Positions 62,715-64,000 of a DNA stretch of 64,000 bases are shown one piece after another. The DNA is from Chengkuizengella sp. SCS-71B. Lineage in GTDB: Bacteria; Bacillota; Bacilli; Paenibacillales; KCTC-33759. Under the pieces are notes generated by a model. That model saw only the letters and a program-made list of their open reading frames with translations, was not told where the DNA came from and made no database searches. Both the position numbers and the translations under genes were made by a program. The stretch is from positions 3,084,501 through 3,148,500 of the forward strand of contig NZ_JAZHSH010000001.1 of the NCBI RefSeq assembly GCF_040100845.1, in the 5' to 3' direction. Numbering within the stretch: position 1 is the stretch's first letter; the number at the start of each line of letters is the position of its first letter.

Positions 62715-64000
62715 GTGACTAAGCAATCATTTATTAAAGGGACAATGATCCTGCTTGCTGCAGGGATGATAAATCGCATATTAGGATTTGTTCCAAGAAT
62801 AATGCTACCTAGAATTATTGGGGCTGAAGGAATTGGTTTATATCAAATGGGATATCCTTTTCTCATTGTAATCATCACGATTGTAACAGGCGGTATTCCT
62901 TTAGCCATTGCTAAACTCGTGGCAGAATCTGAATCTAAAGGAGAAAGAGATCGTTCAAAAAGCATTTTGTTCGTCTCACTTTGTTTAACAACAACCTTAA
63001 GTACATTATTTACAATATTCTGTTTCATTGCGGCACCTTGGATTACAAATCACCTTCTCACGGATGAACGGGTATTTTACACTTTTTTATCGATGAGTCC
63101 AATTATACTATTTGTTAGCATCTCTGCAGTATTTCGCGGATATTTTCAAGGGTTACATAATATGATTCCAACTGCAGTCTCATCTATAACAGAAACGATT
63201 GTTCGTTCTGTTACAATGTTATTATTTTCTTATATTGTTTTACCCTATGGTGTCGAATATGCAGCGGCAGCAGCTATGATTGGAGTTGTACTCGGTGAAA
63301 TAGCAGGAATGTGTATTTTACTTGGCAAATATAAAAATAATCATAATCGGAGGAGCCAAGTTTTCGAATATAATAAAACGAAATTTAGTAAAGATCAAAA
63401 AGATCACCTTGCTAATTTAAAAGAAATGATGCGTATATCCGTACCTGTTACCGCCAGTAAACTTGTAGGTTCTGGTTCATATTTTTTAGAATCTATAATG
63501 ATCGTCCAAAGTTTAGCTATCGCAGGTATCGCGACAAAAGTTGCAACTGCACAATATGGCATGCTGCAAGGGATGGTCATTCCAATCCTGTTACTTCCAA
63601 GTGCGTTAACCTATTCACTTTCAGTGTCTCTTGTTCCTTCACTTTCTGAAGCAGCTGCAAATGGTGACATGAAAACAATACATAAAAGATTACATCAATC
63701 GTTAAGGCTTGCACTAGTTACAGGCGCTCCTTTTATCATTATTATGTATTTTTTAGCTGATCCGTTATGCTCTTTTTTATACGGTGAAAATAATGAGGTT
63801 GGTGCCATGCTTAAAATGATGGCTCCTGCAGCAATATTCATTTATTTTCAAGCACCGTTGCAAGCCACATTACAGGCATTAAACAAGGCTGGAACTGCAC
63901 TATTAAACACCTTTATTGGAGCATCAATAAAATTAACACTTATATATATCTTGGCTGCTAAATTAGAAATGGGAATTTTAGGAGCACTTATTGCTATTAG
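62715..64000 (+). CDS. spoVB: Stage V sporulation protein B, lipid II-type flippase (3' end cut off)
   Basis: The frame opens with GTG at 62715 (VTKQSFIKGTMILLAAGMINRI...) and is still open at the window edge after about 428 codons; SpoVB is about 520 residues. It is a MOP/MVF family flippase with a ladder of transmembrane helices, GFVPRIMLPRIIGAEGIGLYQMG (read in part) being the signature start. SpoVB is needed to make spore cortex peptidoglycan. The ribosome site (AGAAGG) is modest. It is divergent from comN. Confidence 0.92.
   Translation, partial: MTKQSFIKGTMILLAAGMINRILGFVPRIMLPRIIGAEGIGLYQMGYPFLIVIITIVTGGIPLAIAKLVAESESKGERDRSKSILFVSLCLTTTLSTLFTIFCFIAAPWITNHLLTDERVFYTFLSMSPIILFVSISAVFRGYFQGLHNMIPTAVSSITETIVRSVTMLLFSYIVLPYGVEYAAAAAMIGVVLGEIAGMCILLGKYKNNHNRRSQVFEYNKTKFSKDQKDHLANLKEMMRISVPVTASKLVGSGSYFLESIMIVQSLAIAGIATKVATAQYGMLQGMVIPILLLPSALTYSLSVSLVPSLSEAAANGDMKTIHKRLHQSLRLALVTGAPFIIIMYFLADPLCSFLYGENNEVGAMLKMMAPAAIFIYFQAPLQATLQALNKAGTALLNTFIGASIKLTLIYILAAKLEMGILGALIAI

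Overview
The window is a 64 kb, AT-rich chromosomal segment from an endospore-forming Gram-positive bacterium of the order Bacillales. The evidence is the gene order of the right half (spoVB, comN, secDF, recJ, apt, rel, dtd, hemZ, hisS-aspS, tcdA, rarA, cymR, cysteine desulfurase, alaS, ireB, ruvX, mltG, trmR and two trhP genes). This is the conserved backbone around relA and alaS of Bacillus and Paenibacillus, read here mostly on the minus strand. hemZ next to dtd and rel fits a Paenibacillaceae-type genome better than Bacillus sensu stricto. The genus cannot be settled from this sequence alone. No tRNA, rRNA, CRISPR array, intact insertion sequence or prophage is visible.

Left part (1 to about 25.4 kb) is accessory. 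It holds single genes and short operons for small-molecule enzymes: a SAM methyltransferase, a tandem-Nudix protein, an alpha/beta hydrolase, GNAT acetyltransferases, a HIT protein, an M1-like peptidase, two Old Yellow Enzymes (namA), tryptophanase (tnaA) with a TetR regulator, HAD phosphatases, a ZIP transporter, rpiA, a YeeI-type YebC protein, a DUF2157/GDYXXLXY membrane pair and a two-component system. Three points stand out. The first is a probable type I toxin-antitoxin locus at 3.2-3.5 kb. The second is a decayed tandem duplication of a GNAT-namA-tnaA block (5.6-9.2 kb), with three tandem TGACATnATGTCA-like operators in front of tnaA. The third is a HAD phosphatase gene broken by a two-base expansion.

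Middle part (25.4-42.9 kb) is housekeeping. Two U32 proteins and an O-methyltransferase make the tRNA wobble modification mo5U. They are followed by mltG, the yrzB-ruvX-ireB group, alaS, an AI-2E family permease, a PRC-barrel protein, cysteine desulfurase and CymR. mnmA is present but points away from cymR and the desulfurase, and yrrB and recD2 are absent from this interval. Between the two U32 genes lies an array of small hairpins. Four of them carry GGA in the loop when read as RNA of the operon, and one matches the CsrA-binding consensus. The alaS leader has a consensus promoter followed by an intrinsic terminator, and the mnmA leader closes with a perfect 10-bp long-range helix.

Right part (42.9-64 kb) carries aspS and hisS under a T-box leader whose specifier reads as GAC (Asp). 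It then has an Eis-like acetyltransferase, a flavin reductase-like protein, hemZ, dtd, the bifunctional rel gene, a CPA1 antiporter, apt, recJ, a CDF metal exporter, secF, secD, comN and the start of spoVB, which runs off the right edge. The 1 kb gap between hemZ and dtd holds a small ORF, a 38-bp tandem repeat and a 186-bp imperfect inverted repeat.
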